From NCBI RefSeq assembly GCF_026157065.1, contig NZ_JANLGQ010000001.1:620001-684000 (forward strand): a stretch of 64,000 bases of DNA. Direction: 5' to 3'. Shown in pieces: positions 53,849 to 63,835 of this stretch. This stretch comes from Enterococcus sp. HY326 (GTDB lineage: Bacteria; Bacillota; Bacilli; Lactobacillales; Enterococcaceae). Every line of letters begins with the position of its first letter. Position 1 is the first letter of the stretch. The position numbers and the translations under genes are program-made. Below the pieces are notes generated by a model that did no database searches, was not told the DNA's origin, and saw only the letters and a list, made by a program, of their open reading frames with translations.

Positions 53849-53874
53849 TATAACAGAAGACAAAATCTGTTATA
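53849..53874. promoter_or_regulatory. Perfect dyad upstream of spx
   Basis: TATAACAG and CTGTTATA are separated by 10 nt. The TATAAC-type arms could also be -10 boxes facing both ways. A weaker related dyad (ACAGAA and TTCTGT) lies at about 53656-53671 in the spx leader. Confidence 0.35.
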
Positions 53875-54189
53875 ATTTTAAAAATATTACACTCTTTTTT
53901 TAGAAATATTTTTTCCAGTATTGTTTTTTTATAAAGTCTAAATATTTCTTGGTAGCTTTTTCAAAAAAACCTAAAGTCTATTCATTTGGACTACAAACAA
54001 TGCTAAATTAGCTTATCACGCACAATAAATAATGTTATAGGTGTTATTTTATTTCACTCAACAATTGATTGTCTTTTGAAATTAGTCTAAAAAGGGTTAT
54101 TATCTTCGTTTTTTTTCTGTTTCATTTGGTCAGGATTTATTTTTTTTCAAAGAGAAATAGCGTAAATTTTCTCGAAAATACAAACAAAA

Positions 54190-54221
54190 AAAGAAGAATG
54201 AAACACATTTTCATTCTTCTT
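54190..54221 (-). terminator. Terminator of the ABC exporter gene
   Basis: On the minus strand AAGAAGAATGAAA pairs with TTTCATTCTTCTT around a 5-nt loop, followed by TTTTT. It lies ~40 bp past the stop at 54260. Confidence 0.9.
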
Positions 54222-54259
54222 GGAAGTTTCAGAAAATAGATAAAAATTATTAAGAAATT

Positions 54260-55984
54260 CTAAAGGCTATTTTTTCTAAACTGAGCATCGTATAATTTCC
54301 GATAATTGCCATTTTTATTCATTAATTCAGTGTGACTACCCTCTTCAACGATGCCCTCTTCACTAACCACAATGATTCTAGTTGCATGTTTAATCGTCGC
54401 CAAGCGATGGGCGATGATTAGTGTCGTGCGGCCGCTGGCTAAGGAATTTAGCGATTCCTGAATAACCTGTTCCGTTTCCGTATCAAGGGCAGAAGTTGCC
54501 TCATCTAAAATTAAAATCGGCGGATTCTTTAAAAACATTCGAGCAATCGCTACCCTTTGTTTTTGCCCACCGGAGAGTTTGACTCCCCGTTCGCCAATAT
54601 TGGTTTCTAAACCATCTGACATCTGGTCGATGACTTTATCTAAGTGTGCTAAAGAAACCGCTTGCTGAATTTCTGCATCCGTAGCATCTAATTTACCATA
54701 GGCGATATTTTCGCGAATCGTTCCTGGAAATAAAAAGACATCCTGTTGGACAATGCCGATTTGTTGACGCAGTGACGCTAAGGTAATGTCGCGAATATCG
54801 ATGCCGTCGATTGCGACACGCCCCTCGCTGACTTCATAAAAGCGGGGCAGCAAATTAGAAATCGTCGTTTTACCAGAACCGCTTTGACCGACAAAAGCAA
54901 CCGTTTCCCCAGATTTAATTTCTAAATTTAAATGATGCAGGACACTTTTGCCGTCTGCATACTTAAAAGAAACATTCTCATAGGTAATATCTCCTTTGAG
55001 ATTGTCAACATTGCGGGCATTAGGGCGATCAACAATCGTTGAAGGGCGGTCCAGCTCTTCGGTGAGCCGCTTAAAGCCAGCAATTCCCTTTGGATAGCTT
55101 TCAATCATCGTATTGACCTTTTCGATTGGCCGCACAAAAACATTCGCCAGCAGGATAAACGCCACAAACTGACCATTGGTGATATCGCCATTAATGACAT
55201 AATAAGCTCCGAAAATCAGCGTAAATAAATTAATCAAGCGCATCAAAAAGTAATTGTATGATGAACTGACCGCCATCACCTTATAAAAAATAATTTTTGA
55301 TTTGCGATAAGCCTGATTTAATTTTTCAAAGCGCTGCTGCTCAAATTTTTCATTGGCAAAGGACTGGGTGACCCGCACGCCGCTGACAGCTGCTTCAATT
55401 CCTGAATTGAACTCGCCTAAATTCTCATAAATTTGCGTGTTGACCTTAGTCATTTTTTTATTAAAAAATAGCAGCACAATCGTGATGAAGGGCAGTAGTA
55501 CAAAAGTTGCCAGCGCTAGTTGCACATGAATCTGCATCATCAAAATAAAAGAACCTACCAAAGTCATGACAGTGATAAAAACATCCTCCGGTCCATGGTG
55601 GGCGACTTCAGAAATTTCAAATAAATCAGTAGTCAGGCGGCTGATTAGCCGACCAGTTTTTTGATTATCATAATATTCAAAGGGCTGAGTTTGCAAATGC
55701 TGGTACAATTCTCGCCGCATATCCGTTTCAATATTGACGCCTAATTTATGACCAAAAAAAACGACGATATATTGAAAGGCAGTATTCACCAAATAAAAGA
55801 ACAGCAAACCAATTGCTGCCAATGCAATCATCCGAAAATTTTGCTGAGGCATGATTTGGTCAATCACCTGATTGACCACTACTGGGAACGCTAATTCCAG
55901 TCCGCCAGCCAAAACGGCACAGGTAAAATCCAACATAAATAATTTCTTGTAAGGTGCGTAATAACTAAAAAAACGTTTAAACAT
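54260..55984 (-). CDS. ABC exporter, fused permease and ATPase (MsbA-like)
   Basis: A 574-residue half-transporter. Residues 1-310 hold six transmembrane helices; the nucleotide-binding domain has Walker A GQSGSGKTT (near residue 370), Q-loop GIVQQDVFLF, signature LSGGQKQR and Walker B ILILDEATSALD. Family members export lipids, drugs or peptides, as homodimers or heterodimers. No second half-transporter is adjacent, so a homodimer is likely. The substrate is unknown. Confidence 0.93.
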   Translation of the reverse strand: MFKRFFSYYAPYKKLFMLDFTCAVLAGGLELAFPVVVNQVIDQIMPQQNFRMIALAAIGLLFFYLVNTAFQYIVVFFGHKLGVNIETDMRRELYQHLQTQPFEYYDNQKTGRLISRLTTDLFEISEVAHHGPEDVFITVMTLVGSFILMMQIHVQLALATFVLLPFITIVLLFFNKKMTKVNTQIYENLGEFNSGIEAAVSGVRVTQSFANEKFEQQRFEKLNQAYRKSKIIFYKVMAVSSSYNYFLMRLINLFTLIFGAYYVINGDITNGQFVAFILLANVFVRPIEKVNTMIESYPKGIAGFKRLTEELDRPSTIVDRPNARNVDNLKGDITYENVSFKYADGKSVLHHLNLEIKSGETVAFVGQSGSGKTTISNLLPRFYEVSEGRVAIDGIDIRDITLASLRQQIGIVQQDVFLFPGTIRENIAYGKLDATDAEIQQAVSLAHLDKVIDQMSDGLETNIGERGVKLSGGQKQRVAIARMFLKNPPILILDEATSALDTETEQVIQESLNSLASGRTTLIIAHRLATIKHATRIIVVSEEGIVEEGSHTELMNKNGNYRKLYDAQFRKNSL

Positions 55985-56380
55985 GATTTCTCCTTTTAAT
56001 TCTCTTTGAAAAACAACCCGTTTGTGCTTTTTTCAAAGCATCCCGTAACTATTTTTGCTAGCTTTTAATTGATAAGCTAGATTTTCTTTGCTCCATTGGC
56101 CGCTCCTTTAGCGCCAATGCTACTATTATAAGGAATATCTGCTCTCGGTGCAAAGTTAAGTGCAACCTCAATATACTTTGCGGTTTCTTGAATGAAACTT
56201 TATGGGAAATTCATCTTATTTTAGTATGCTGAAGTTACCAAAAGCAAACCCTCTATTTTTTTAATAAGCTGTCAAATCTCAAAAAATTGACAGCCTCGTA
56301 AAAAAAATAGCTGGACGAGTAGCTCAGGCACCGTCAATTTTTCGACACTGTCTTTGCTTCTGGTCCAGCTAGTCTTTTAG
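55985..56380. other. Intergenic region, 396 bp
   Basis: It holds the promoter side of the ABC exporter gene and the terminator of the SNF2 gene (56308-56371). AGCTGTCAA near 56268 and TTGACAG near 56287 form a small dyad. No ORF with a ribosome binding site was seen. Confidence 0.6.
56308..56371 (-). terminator. Terminator of the SNF2 helicase gene
   Basis: On the minus strand TAGCTGGAC and GTCCAGCTA pair across a ~46-nt interior, which can fold further, and are followed by eight T. It starts about 10 bp past the stop at 56381. Confidence 0.85.
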
Positions 56381-59300
56381 TTAAGCTTCGCCAACACTTA
56401 AAATCATACGAATATCTTCTTCTGTCAGGAGGGCCAATTGTTCTTGGTCCCCTTCAATGACTTGTTGGAATAATTCCTTTTTGCCTTTTTGCAGCAGGTC
56501 CATTCGTTCCTCGATGGTCCCTTCAGCAATCATGCGCCAAACTTCCACAACATTTTTTTGACCAATGCGGTGAGCTCTGCCGGCCGCCTGTTCTTCAACT
56601 GCCGGATTCCACCATAAGTCATACAAAATCACCGTATCAGCGCCGGTTAAATTCAGCCCAGTGCCGCCCGCCTTCAAGGAAATCAAAAAGACATCCTTTT
56701 GGCCTTCGTTAAAGGCATTCACCATATCCAGGCGATCCTTCGCTTTGGTGCTGCCCCGCAAATAAAAAGTTTCCAAACCTAAATCATGGAACTCCGTTTC
56801 GATAATCGAGAGCATGGAAGTAAACTGGGAGAAGAGCAGAATGCGCCGATTGTTTTCTTTGGCGTTTAAAACTAGTTCCTTCACCTGCTCTAGCTTGCCA
56901 GAGCCGCCGTTATAATCTTCAATAAAGAGTCGCGGATCACAGCAGATTTGTCGCAGTCGAGTCAAACCAGCTAAAATGCCAATCCGATTTTTATTAAAGG
57001 TTCCTGGATCCATCGCATTGACGCTATCTTGCATTTGCTTCAAATTCGCCAGGTAAACCGTTTTTTGCTCCTCTGTCAGAGCACTGTAAAGATTGGTCTC
57101 GATTTTTTCTGGTAAATCCTGCAGCACTGTCTTTTTATCCCGCCGCAGAACAAAGGGTTTAATCATTTGAGCGATTAACTTTTTATCCAAGCTGCGGAAT
57201 TTGGTTTTTCCCGGGAAAAAGCCCGGCATAATAATTTGAAATAGTGACCACAGCTCCTCCAAATTATTTTCAATCGGCGTGCCACTCAGGGCAAAGACAT
57301 GGGGCACAGGTAACTCCCGCAGCGCCTGCGCCGTTTTCGTGACGCTATTTTTTACCATCTGCGCTTCATCTAAAAATAAATATTGAATTTGCTGATTTTG
57401 ATACAGCTCACCATCCTGCCGCATTCCGGCATAGGACGTGATATAAATATCACTAGCTTGGGCCAGCTGCGCCTCCCGCTCCTCTTTGGGTCCTGCCACA
57501 ACACAGGAGGTTAAACTTGGGGCAAATTTACGAATTTCTGCCTGCCAGTTATAAATCAAACTAGCTGGTGCAACAATCACGGCCCGAATCGCACCGTTTT
57601 CTTGCTTTTCAGATAGCAGATAGGTGATTGCTTGAATCGTTTTCCCTAAGCCCATCTCGTCGGCCAAGATGCCACCGAAATGATAGTGACTTAGCATTTT
57701 AAACCAGCGGAAACCGACTTTTTGATAGTTGCGCAATTCCGCTTGTAAATTCTCCGGCAATTCAGTTGGAAAATCTTCTGGATGCAGCAAGTCTCTGGTT
57801 AAAGTTTCAAAGGAGGCTGTTAGCTCGACTTCGTCACCAGCTTTTTCCTTTACCAATAGACTTTTACTTTTTGGCAAATGTAAAATGCCATCTTCCGTCT
57901 GCAAGCTACCGCGAATTTCTGCTAGAAATTGGCTGGCTTGGTAAAATTCTTCCGAGTCTAGGGCCAACACTTGGCCGTTTTCCAAAGTATAAAAGGGTTG
58001 GTTTTGCATTAAGCTCTGCAAAACTTGATCCACTTCATGGTCAGAAATACCGGAAATATCAAAGTGGACATCCAGCCAAGAATCAGATTCTGTCACGGTG
58101 ACTTTAGGCTGATAATGCTGGGCATCTAAATACAAGCTTCGTAATTTTTTGCCCATTTTAACCGTGCCTAGTTTGCGAAAAGCCGGCAGCTCTTCGGCAA
58201 AAAATTGATATAAGGCAGCGCCCTGTGGTAATTTTCTTTCAAAGCCTTCTGCAGTCACCTGAAAGCCAAAATCTTCAAAGCGCTTTTTAATCAGCGCTTC
58301 ATGGCGATAATCCCGCAGCACAATTTTTTCTTCTGCCAGCTGTTGATCTTTCGGATTGGTGGAGTATACATTGTCGCCATAATTGAAATTGACTTGGCTG
58401 ACAATTTGCTTAGATTTGCTTTTTAATTTAAAAATGATGTCGGCAGCTAAGGGATATTCTGCAATCTCAGCGGTAACCTCTGGGCTGACGTAGACTTCAC
58501 CGATTTCCCGTAAAAAGGGCAGCACTCCTTTAAATAAGTCCGGCAGCTCCTGCATTTGATAGGCCACCTGTTGATTTTTATAGCGTTTAAGGAGCTGCTC
58601 CAAGGTTAATAAAATTTCCTGCTGACGATGAGATAAAGGATAAAAATAGCCTTCATAAAAGCCCCACTGATAATAACTAAAATAGCGGGTAAATAGCTGA
58701 CTGACTGCCAATTGATAGTGGTCAGCTTCCTTTAAAATAGAAAATTTTAAAGGCGGCAAGTCATCGCTAAAAGCAATCTGCTGCCAATTTTTTTCGTCGA
58801 CTTTAAAGTGCAGCTGCCGCAACTGATTAATTTTCAGCAGCAGGTTTTGCCCGTACTCTACCGGCAATAAAATCCGCCGCTTGTCCACCTTGCCATTAAT
58901 TTGCAGGCCGCGGGTACCAAGTAGTAGCTGAGACTGATTGATACCGTATAAAATTTGCAAAATTTCATTTGTGGCTTCGTCAAAGGCGCCACGACTGAGA
59001 ACCAAATTTTGTTTATTGACCTCAAAACTTTTCTCCTCCTGCCAAGCTGACAAGAAATCATTGATATTTTTCACCACATAAAAGCGATTTAAGGCAAGAT
59101 ACCCCACTCGCAATTGCAGCCCTAGAGCAGCCAGCTCAGGATGATAAGGATTGGTTTCCATAATTTCCAAATAAAATTCTATCGCCAAAGGGGGAACTTT
59201 ATCCGTTTGCTTTAAGGAAATCCGTGAAAATCCTTTGGTAAACATTTCTGATTGGGAAACACTGACAGCAGCCGGCGCATCGCTGGCTTTAATTATGCGG

Positions 59301-59554
59301 TTCAGCCCTTCCTTACGCAAATATAATTCCACTGCTACCGTGTGTTTGCAATAATGATGGTCCTGCCAATAAGGACATTGGCAGATGTCTTCTTCCTTAG
59401 TGGTCCCGTCCAAAGTTACATGGTACGTCTCTGATCCGAGAACTTCACCGTGCCACACACGATTAACATAATCTGGTTCAACGGATAACACTCGGCCCGA
59501 TTCCAGATATTCTCGGCCACGTTTGATTACTTTTTCAGGTATACTCCATTTCAC
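56381..59554 (-). CDS. SWIM zinc-finger SNF2 family helicase
   Basis: A 1057-residue superfamily 2 ATPase. An N-terminal SWIM zinc finger has ligands Cys58, Cys60, Cys69 and His71 (CQCPYWQDHHYCKH). A bacterial SNF2 N-terminal region of unknown function spans ~100-570. The helicase core has Walker A DEMGLGKTIQ near residue 630, motif II DEAQ, ALSGTPIENNLEELW, and C-terminal motifs GTGLNLTGADTVILYDLWWNP and GRAHRIGQ. Such proteins move along duplex DNA and are thought to remodel protein-DNA complexes. The gene lies 46 bp after sbcC, suggesting a shared transcript and a DNA-repair role. Confidence 0.94.
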   Translation of the reverse strand: MKWSIPEKVIKRGREYLESGRVLSVEPDYVNRVWHGEVLGSETYHVTLDGTTKEEDICQCPYWQDHHYCKHTVAVELYLRKEGLNRIIKASDAPAAVSVSQSEMFTKGFSRISLKQTDKVPPLAIEFYLEIMETNPYHPELAALGLQLRVGYLALNRFYVVKNINDFLSAWQEEKSFEVNKQNLVLSRGAFDEATNEILQILYGINQSQLLLGTRGLQINGKVDKRRILLPVEYGQNLLLKINQLRQLHFKVDEKNWQQIAFSDDLPPLKFSILKEADHYQLAVSQLFTRYFSYYQWGFYEGYFYPLSHRQQEILLTLEQLLKRYKNQQVAYQMQELPDLFKGVLPFLREIGEVYVSPEVTAEIAEYPLAADIIFKLKSKSKQIVSQVNFNYGDNVYSTNPKDQQLAEEKIVLRDYRHEALIKKRFEDFGFQVTAEGFERKLPQGAALYQFFAEELPAFRKLGTVKMGKKLRSLYLDAQHYQPKVTVTESDSWLDVHFDISGISDHEVDQVLQSLMQNQPFYTLENGQVLALDSEEFYQASQFLAEIRGSLQTEDGILHLPKSKSLLVKEKAGDEVELTASFETLTRDLLHPEDFPTELPENLQAELRNYQKVGFRWFKMLSHYHFGGILADEMGLGKTIQAITYLLSEKQENGAIRAVIVAPASLIYNWQAEIRKFAPSLTSCVVAGPKEEREAQLAQASDIYITSYAGMRQDGELYQNQQIQYLFLDEAQMVKNSVTKTAQALRELPVPHVFALSGTPIENNLEELWSLFQIIMPGFFPGKTKFRSLDKKLIAQMIKPFVLRRDKKTVLQDLPEKIETNLYSALTEEQKTVYLANLKQMQDSVNAMDPGTFNKNRIGILAGLTRLRQICCDPRLFIEDYNGGSGKLEQVKELVLNAKENNRRILLFSQFTSMLSIIETEFHDLGLETFYLRGSTKAKDRLDMVNAFNEGQKDVFLISLKAGGTGLNLTGADTVILYDLWWNPAVEEQAAGRAHRIGQKNVVEVWRMIAEGTIEERMDLLQKGKKELFQQVIEGDQEQLALLTEEDIRMILSVGEA

Positions 59555-59600
59555 GGGATTTTCTCCTCCTTAACTTGGCAAGCTGCACTTGTTGCAATCT

Positions 59601-62600
59601 TTAGCGATAGGCAATTTTGCTTTGCCCATTGCCAGAACTATCGACTAACACTTGCTGGGGAATTCTTTCTTTTAATTCTTTGACATGACTAATAATACCT
59701 ATCATTCTGCCGCGGCTTTCGATTGTTTCTAAAGCCTCCATCGCCATTTCCAGTGACTCTTCATCTAGAGAACCAAAGCCTTCATCAATAAAAAGAGCCT
59801 CAATTGAAATGCCACCAGCTTGGTTTTGAATGACTTCAGCTAAAGATAAGGCCAACGCTAAAGCGGCAATAAAGCTTTCGCCACCAGATAAGGTATGGGC
59901 ACTGCGGCTTTGACCGACTGTGTCATCGTAGACATTAATTTCCAGACCTGTTTGGCTGCGGAAGGAACCGACAGCCGTCGATAATTCAAACTGATAGCGG
60001 TCATGGGTTAAGCTTTGCAGCCGTTGATTGGCCACTAGCAGAACATCTTTTAAATATGTCTGCAAAATAAATCGTTCCAAACTCGTTTTACGGGCATTAT
60101 TGCCGTTAATCGTATCTGCTAATTGCTGTAATTCCTGCAGCTTAACTAATTGCTGGCGATTTTTCTGATATAGTTTTTTAAAATCGGCCAGAATTTTTTG
60201 ATTGCTGGCTAGCTGATACTGCAGCTGACTGACCTCTTCATGAAAGAGCTCCTGTTCACTGCGGGCTAGCTGATAAGCAGTTTCTAAATCTGTTAAGTTT
60301 GGTTGCTCTTTTGTAGATAAAGCTTGGTTCAGACGCTTCAAATTTTCTTGATTTAAAGCAATCTGCGTATGATAATCACCAATTGTTTTTCGCAATTGCG
60401 GCAGCTGTGACGTGTGGGTTAACAACTCCCGCAGCTCATCCACTGTCGCCACTGGTGCTTTTTTAAGTAGTGCCGCTAGCTCGGCATTTTGCTCAGTCAA
60501 GCTCTTGCTCGTTTCGGCAAAACTGTCTTGATTTTGTCGAATTTGTTCTATCAAGCGAATCTCTGCCTGTTGATTCGCTTGAACCAGTTCCGTTATCTCA
60601 GTTACCTGCTGCTGATAGCTTTTTAGCTGATCGGTTATTTCAGTAATTTCCACTTCAATAGTTTGTGGGTCTTCTGATAAGCCCTGTTGTTCAAGGGCTG
60701 TCACTTGACCCTTTAATAAATTATGCTCTTCAGAAAGCTGACGCTTCCACTCTTGAAGTGCTTGTAGCTGTGGAACCAGTTTTTCTTGTTCTGCCTGCAA
60801 GTCTTTGGCTTTCAAACCTGCCGCTTGACTAGCATTGATTTCAGCGTTTAATCGCTTATTTTCAGCCTCGAAAAAATGAATGACTGCCGATAAGTCCAAC
60901 AGGCTTGTTTGATAATCTGCTGCCATTTTTTCAATAAAAGTGACAGCCTTGGCAGCAGCTGCTGATTCGACTTTTTCAAGGGCGCTGACCGCCTGTTGAT
61001 TTTCCTCGACAGAAATCTGCCAACGGGTTTCTAGCTCGGCTAATTTTTGCTGTTGTTCGTTTAAAGCAGCTTCTGCCGTAACTAGCGCTGTTTCTGCTGC
61101 TTGAATTTCCTGTTGGCTCACCGGCTGTTCCTGCACGAGGCCAGGATGTTCCACCGAGCCGCAGACCGGACAAGGCTCGCCCGGTAATAAATCTAAACTC
61201 AAACGAGCAATTTGCAGAGCAGCTGACTGGCTTTTCTTCAATTGAAAATCAGCTTGAAGTTCTGCTACGTTAGTCCGTGTTTTGTTTAATGCCGTCTCAG
61301 CTTTTTCAGCTGCCAGCTGATTGGCTTGTAAGATTTCCCGCTGCTTTTGATTATCTGTTAGCAGCTCGTGAATTTCACGGCTTTGATAATTATTGTCGGT
61401 CAGCTCAGCTAATTGCTGCTGCAGGCCCGCAATTGCCAATTGCTGTTGTTGCAACGCTTTTAACTGCTCGTTATTTTCAGCTTGGCGACTGCTAAGCTGA
61501 GCTTCATCTGCTTCTGCCTGTCCCAATTTTTTTACTAACTGCTGAAGTTTTTCTTGTAGTTGGTTAAATGCTTGAAGCTGCGGTAATTTATCCTGCAGCT
61601 GCTGCAACCGTTTCTTTTTTTCTTCATAAGCTGGCGCTTGTTTTTCCAGCTCAGCCTGCTGCTTAAAGCTGTCGCTGAGAATCTGCTTCAAGCCGGCGCT
61701 TTTTTCTAATAGCGCCTCTTTTTGATCCGCCAACGTTTCGGCTTTTTCAGTCAGCTCATCCACTTTGACTAATTTATTCCGTTGCGTTTCCGCCCATTCC
61801 AAGTGCTGCAGCTCTTTTTCTAAAGCAGCCACTTCATCAGCTTGTGCTGATAATTCTAACTGTCGTGTCTCAACTGCTGCTAATTCCGTAAATAATTTGG
61901 TCAGCTCCTGCGCTGCGAAAAGTTCTTTTTGTGCCGTTTGCTCTTTTAAGGCCAGCTCAGCCAACTGTTTTTGCGCAGCTTTTAAATGCTGAGCTTCCTC
62001 CAGCAAATAATTTTCGCCGTTAGTTAAAAATTCCTGATCTGACAAAGCCGTTTGCTCCCACTGAAACTGCTTTTGAATCAAGGCCAGTTCCGCCGTATCT
62101 GATTCCTGTAATTTTTTTGCTCGTTTCAAGCGTTCCTGCAGCTCGCTGGCAAATTTTTGATAGATACCAGTGCCGAATAAATTCCGTAACACCGCTTCTT
62201 TGTCTTCGCTTTTAGCCACCAGAAAATTCCGAAATTCTCCTTGAGGCAAGAGCACAATCTGATTAAATTGTTTAGCATTTAGATGGAGCAGCTCTTCAAT
62301 TTCTTTGCGGACCTCGCCATCTTTACTATACTGACGGATTTCAGTGCCATCCGGCTGACAGATGGTCAACTCGACTTTTGCATTTTGTTCCTTCGTACCG
62401 CTGCCTTTTTTCTTTTGTAGGGTTTGCTTCGGGCGGCGTTCAATTTGATACAATAGTCCTTGATGTTCAAAAACAAGGGTCACAATCGTTTCTTCTGTCG
62501 GCGCTGCAAAGGAAGAGCGCATTTCACTGGCGCCTCTTAAGCCGCCAGAGGTTTCACCGAACAAAGCAAAGGTCATGCCATCAAAAATAGTGGTCTTGCC

Positions 62601-62714
62601 GGAACCCGTCTTGCCGCTAATTAAAAACAGCGGCGCTTCTGCCAAACGGTCAAAGTCAAGGGTCTCTTCGATGAAGGGACCAAAATTTTTCAAAGTTAAC
62701 GAAACAGGCTTCAT
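59601..62714 (-). CDS. sbcC: Exonuclease subunit SbcC
   Basis: A 1037-residue SMC-like ATPase that with SbcD forms the Mre11-Rad50-type nuclease, which cleaves hairpins and protein-blocked ends. Walker A is GKTGSGKTTIFDGM near residue 35. Two long coiled coils flank the zinc hook PCPVCGS near residue 516. The C-terminal head carries LSGGESFIAALALALSLAE and Walker B ALFIDEGFGSLDE. Its ATG overlaps the sbcD stop by 4 bp. Confidence 0.97.
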   Translation of the reverse strand: MKPVSLTLKNFGPFIEETLDFDRLAEAPLFLISGKTGSGKTTIFDGMTFALFGETSGGLRGASEMRSSFAAPTEETIVTLVFEHQGLLYQIERRPKQTLQKKKGSGTKEQNAKVELTICQPDGTEIRQYSKDGEVRKEIEELLHLNAKQFNQIVLLPQGEFRNFLVAKSEDKEAVLRNLFGTGIYQKFASELQERLKRAKKLQESDTAELALIQKQFQWEQTALSDQEFLTNGENYLLEEAQHLKAAQKQLAELALKEQTAQKELFAAQELTKLFTELAAVETRQLELSAQADEVAALEKELQHLEWAETQRNKLVKVDELTEKAETLADQKEALLEKSAGLKQILSDSFKQQAELEKQAPAYEEKKKRLQQLQDKLPQLQAFNQLQEKLQQLVKKLGQAEADEAQLSSRQAENNEQLKALQQQQLAIAGLQQQLAELTDNNYQSREIHELLTDNQKQREILQANQLAAEKAETALNKTRTNVAELQADFQLKKSQSAALQIARLSLDLLPGEPCPVCGSVEHPGLVQEQPVSQQEIQAAETALVTAEAALNEQQQKLAELETRWQISVEENQQAVSALEKVESAAAAKAVTFIEKMAADYQTSLLDLSAVIHFFEAENKRLNAEINASQAAGLKAKDLQAEQEKLVPQLQALQEWKRQLSEEHNLLKGQVTALEQQGLSEDPQTIEVEITEITDQLKSYQQQVTEITELVQANQQAEIRLIEQIRQNQDSFAETSKSLTEQNAELAALLKKAPVATVDELRELLTHTSQLPQLRKTIGDYHTQIALNQENLKRLNQALSTKEQPNLTDLETAYQLARSEQELFHEEVSQLQYQLASNQKILADFKKLYQKNRQQLVKLQELQQLADTINGNNARKTSLERFILQTYLKDVLLVANQRLQSLTHDRYQFELSTAVGSFRSQTGLEINVYDDTVGQSRSAHTLSGGESFIAALALALSLAEVIQNQAGGISIEALFIDEGFGSLDEESLEMAMEALETIESRGRMIGIISHVKELKERIPQQVLVDSSGNGQSKIAYR

Positions 62715-63835
62715 GCGTCAGTCACCTCCTGTGTGCCTAAGACATCAGCAACAAGCTCAGTTTGGGTGGATGTCATGGTTTCTCCGGTCACCTCTTGGAA
62801 AAAATTATCCACTAATTTTTCCGGTGCTAGCCGTCGGACTTCTTTAAAATCTGTCTGCAATTCCGTCGATTCACGACCATTGACTCGGCTAACCCCTAAA
62901 ATCCGGGGATAAACCTGCCGCAGCTGGTTCATCATATTGGGGATAATCCCGCGGTCTGTCAGTAAAATATCTAAATAATCCTCCCGCTCAATGCTTTGAT
63001 AAAAAATCGGTGACAGTAGCTCCTCAAAGCTCGCTTCGATTTGCTGGAGATTGTGCAGCGGGCTTAATTCCTTAAACTCTAAGTGTAAATCCGGCAGCTC
63101 TACTAGCCAGCCGCCTTTTTTTTGATGTAATTCTGAAAGAGAAAATTTTAACGGCGAACCGCTGTAGCGCATTTTTTGATGCTGGAGGGCATTTTTATTA
63201 TGTAAATGCCCCAACGCCACATAGTCAAAGCTTTCCAGCAGATAGCTTGGCACACTGTCAAGGCCGCCAACTTCAATCTTGGTTTCCGAATCGCTTTTTT
63301 CACTTCCCGCCACAAAAAAATGGGCAACTAAAACCTGTTGGAGCTCCGGCTTAAATTGTTTTTCCATTTCAGGAACGACCCGCTCCATCGCTTGAGTAAT
63401 CGTGCGAATCTCATCATCTTGAAAATACAAACGGGCGCTGATTGGCTCAAAATAGGGCAGCAGAAAAAATTGCGTTCCCTGAAATTCAATTGGCGTGAAG
63501 GCTTGTTCTAAACGGGTATGCAGATAAAAATCAGTCTGCTGATACCACGGCGCCCCAGCCTCCAGACGAACTCCGCTATCATGGTTTCCCGATATCGCAA
63601 AGACGGGAAACTGATTTTCAATATTCAGCTCTTGAATAAACTGATTGAAAATCTCGATGGCCTCAACCGGCGGCACCGAACGATCATACAAATCCCCCGC
63701 CAACACCACAGCGTCCACCTCTTCAGTTTTTGCCAGCTGAATAATATCTGCTAAATTTTTCTTTTGGTCCAGCAATAAGTCATAGCCATGAAGCTTTTTG
63801 CCGATATGTAAATCCCCCACATGTAAAAAACGCAT
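62711..63835 (-). CDS. sbcD: Exonuclease subunit SbcD
   Basis: A 374-residue calcineurin-like phosphoesterase, the nuclease partner of SbcC. Metal-binding motifs are GDLHIGK (7-13), AGDLYDRSVPP (~46-56), ISGNHDSG (~80-87), VAHFFV and ALGHLHNKN. The C-terminal ~100 residues form the capping region. GGAGG lies 7 nt before the ATG. It opens the sbcD-sbcC-SNF2 run. No terminator separates the three genes. Confidence 0.96.
   Translation of the reverse strand: MRFLHVGDLHIGKKLHGYDLLLDQKKNLADIIQLAKTEEVDAVVLAGDLYDRSVPPVEAIEIFNQFIQELNIENQFPVFAISGNHDSGVRLEAGAPWYQQTDFYLHTRLEQAFTPIEFQGTQFFLLPYFEPISARLYFQDDEIRTITQAMERVVPEMEKQFKPELQQVLVAHFFVAGSEKSDSETKIEVGGLDSVPSYLLESFDYVALGHLHNKNALQHQKMRYSGSPLKFSLSELHQKKGGWLVELPDLHLEFKELSPLHNLQQIEASFEELLSPIFYQSIEREDYLDILLTDRGIIPNMMNQLRQVYPRILGVSRVNGRESTELQTDFKEVRRLAPEKLVDNFFQEVTGETMTSTQTELVADVLGTQEVTDA

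Larger units (their letters stand above)
53613..54259. other. Long AT-rich intergenic region, 647 bp
   Basis: This region lies between spx and an ABC exporter gene, both minus-strand, so it should carry the spx promoter; a TATAAT-type -10 is at 53689-53694 on the minus strand. It also holds a perfect 8-bp dyad (53849-53874), a plus-strand TTGACT that could be part of an outward promoter, and the exporter terminator. I see no ORF with a ribosome binding site. Confidence 0.6.
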
